Positions 63,982 to 64,000 of a DNA stretch of 64,000 nt are shown piece by piece. A model generated the notes under the pieces. It made no database searches and was not told where the DNA came from. It saw only the letters and a list, made by a program, of their open reading frames with translations. Position numbers and translations under genes: made by a program. Numbering within the stretch: position 1 is the stretch's first letter; each line of letters starts with the position of its first letter. Source of the DNA: Streptomyces sp. WM6378 (GTDB lineage: Bacteria; Actinomycetota; Actinomycetes; Streptomycetales; Streptomycetaceae); NCBI RefSeq assembly GCF_001279695.1, contig NZ_LGDD01000288.1:62001-126000 (forward strand), written 5' to 3'.

Positions 63982-64000
63982 AAGCACCGCGCCGCAGGTC

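Overview
The window comes from a high-GC actinomycete and almost certainly from a Streptomyces or a close relative. The signs are strong third-position G/C bias, frequent GTG starts behind GGAGG-type ribosome binding sites, mycothiol-type and PknG-type genes, a sortase-anchored LPKTG protein, and sugar ABC importers without a dedicated ATPase. I read 47 intact or window-truncated protein genes, one tRNA gene, one probable gene relic and many hairpins and repeats. There is no CRISPR array, prophage or complete insertion sequence. Everything rests on reading the sequence; no database search was run.

Positions 1-7537 (minus strand) hold one tightly coupled operon, read right to left: a four-helix membrane sensor (GlnX type), a membrane-anchored amino-acid-binding protein (GlnH type), a coiled-coil protein I cannot name, a PknG-type kinase with zinc ribbons and TPR repeats, and a zinc-ribbon PP2C phosphatase cut by the window edge. 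This matches the mycobacterial glnX-glnH-pknG amino-acid sensing module with two extra genes. Positions 7714-14389 (minus) form an amino-sugar or disaccharide locus: ROK regulator, lipoprotein, two permeases, GH4 glycosidase and BadF-type sugar kinase, with a palindromic operator candidate in front of the ROK gene.

Positions 14493-22573 carry a DUF6247-like protein, an MscS channel, an HNH nuclease, a secreted GH84 enzyme, and malQ preceded by a coupled 47-codon reading frame. Positions 22684-29844 are a regulatory and transport region: MarR and MFS genes diverging over a perfect 12-bp inverted repeat, two EamA transporters, a LysR regulator, an aldo/keto reductase and allantoicase. The second EamA gene and allantoicase share the same two-part control element at identical spacing.

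Positions 30519-45831 hold two paralogous aminopeptidase N genes, aspartate-semialdehyde dehydrogenase, a secreted M28 aminopeptidase, a very large secreted subtilase, a NUDIX hydrolase, an AbiEi-like/nuclease-like protein, a DsbA-type oxidoreductase and small DUF proteins. Together the peptidases point to an active peptide scavenging capacity. Positions 46008-54977 contain an iron-type superoxide dismutase with a Nur-like upstream region, three paralogous amino-acid permeases, BioY, an LPXTG protein and a transmembrane Ser/Thr kinase.

Positions 55159-63981 hold rpiB, a Nei/Fpg glycosylase, an Eis-like acetyltransferase, a SpoIIE-type phosphatase, a MacB-like ABC exporter pair separated by a three-copy tandem repeat, an HD-domain protein, a conserved-looking 64-residue membrane peptide and tRNA-Gly(UCC). 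Several intergenic regions carry the same family of GC-rich dispersed repeats.
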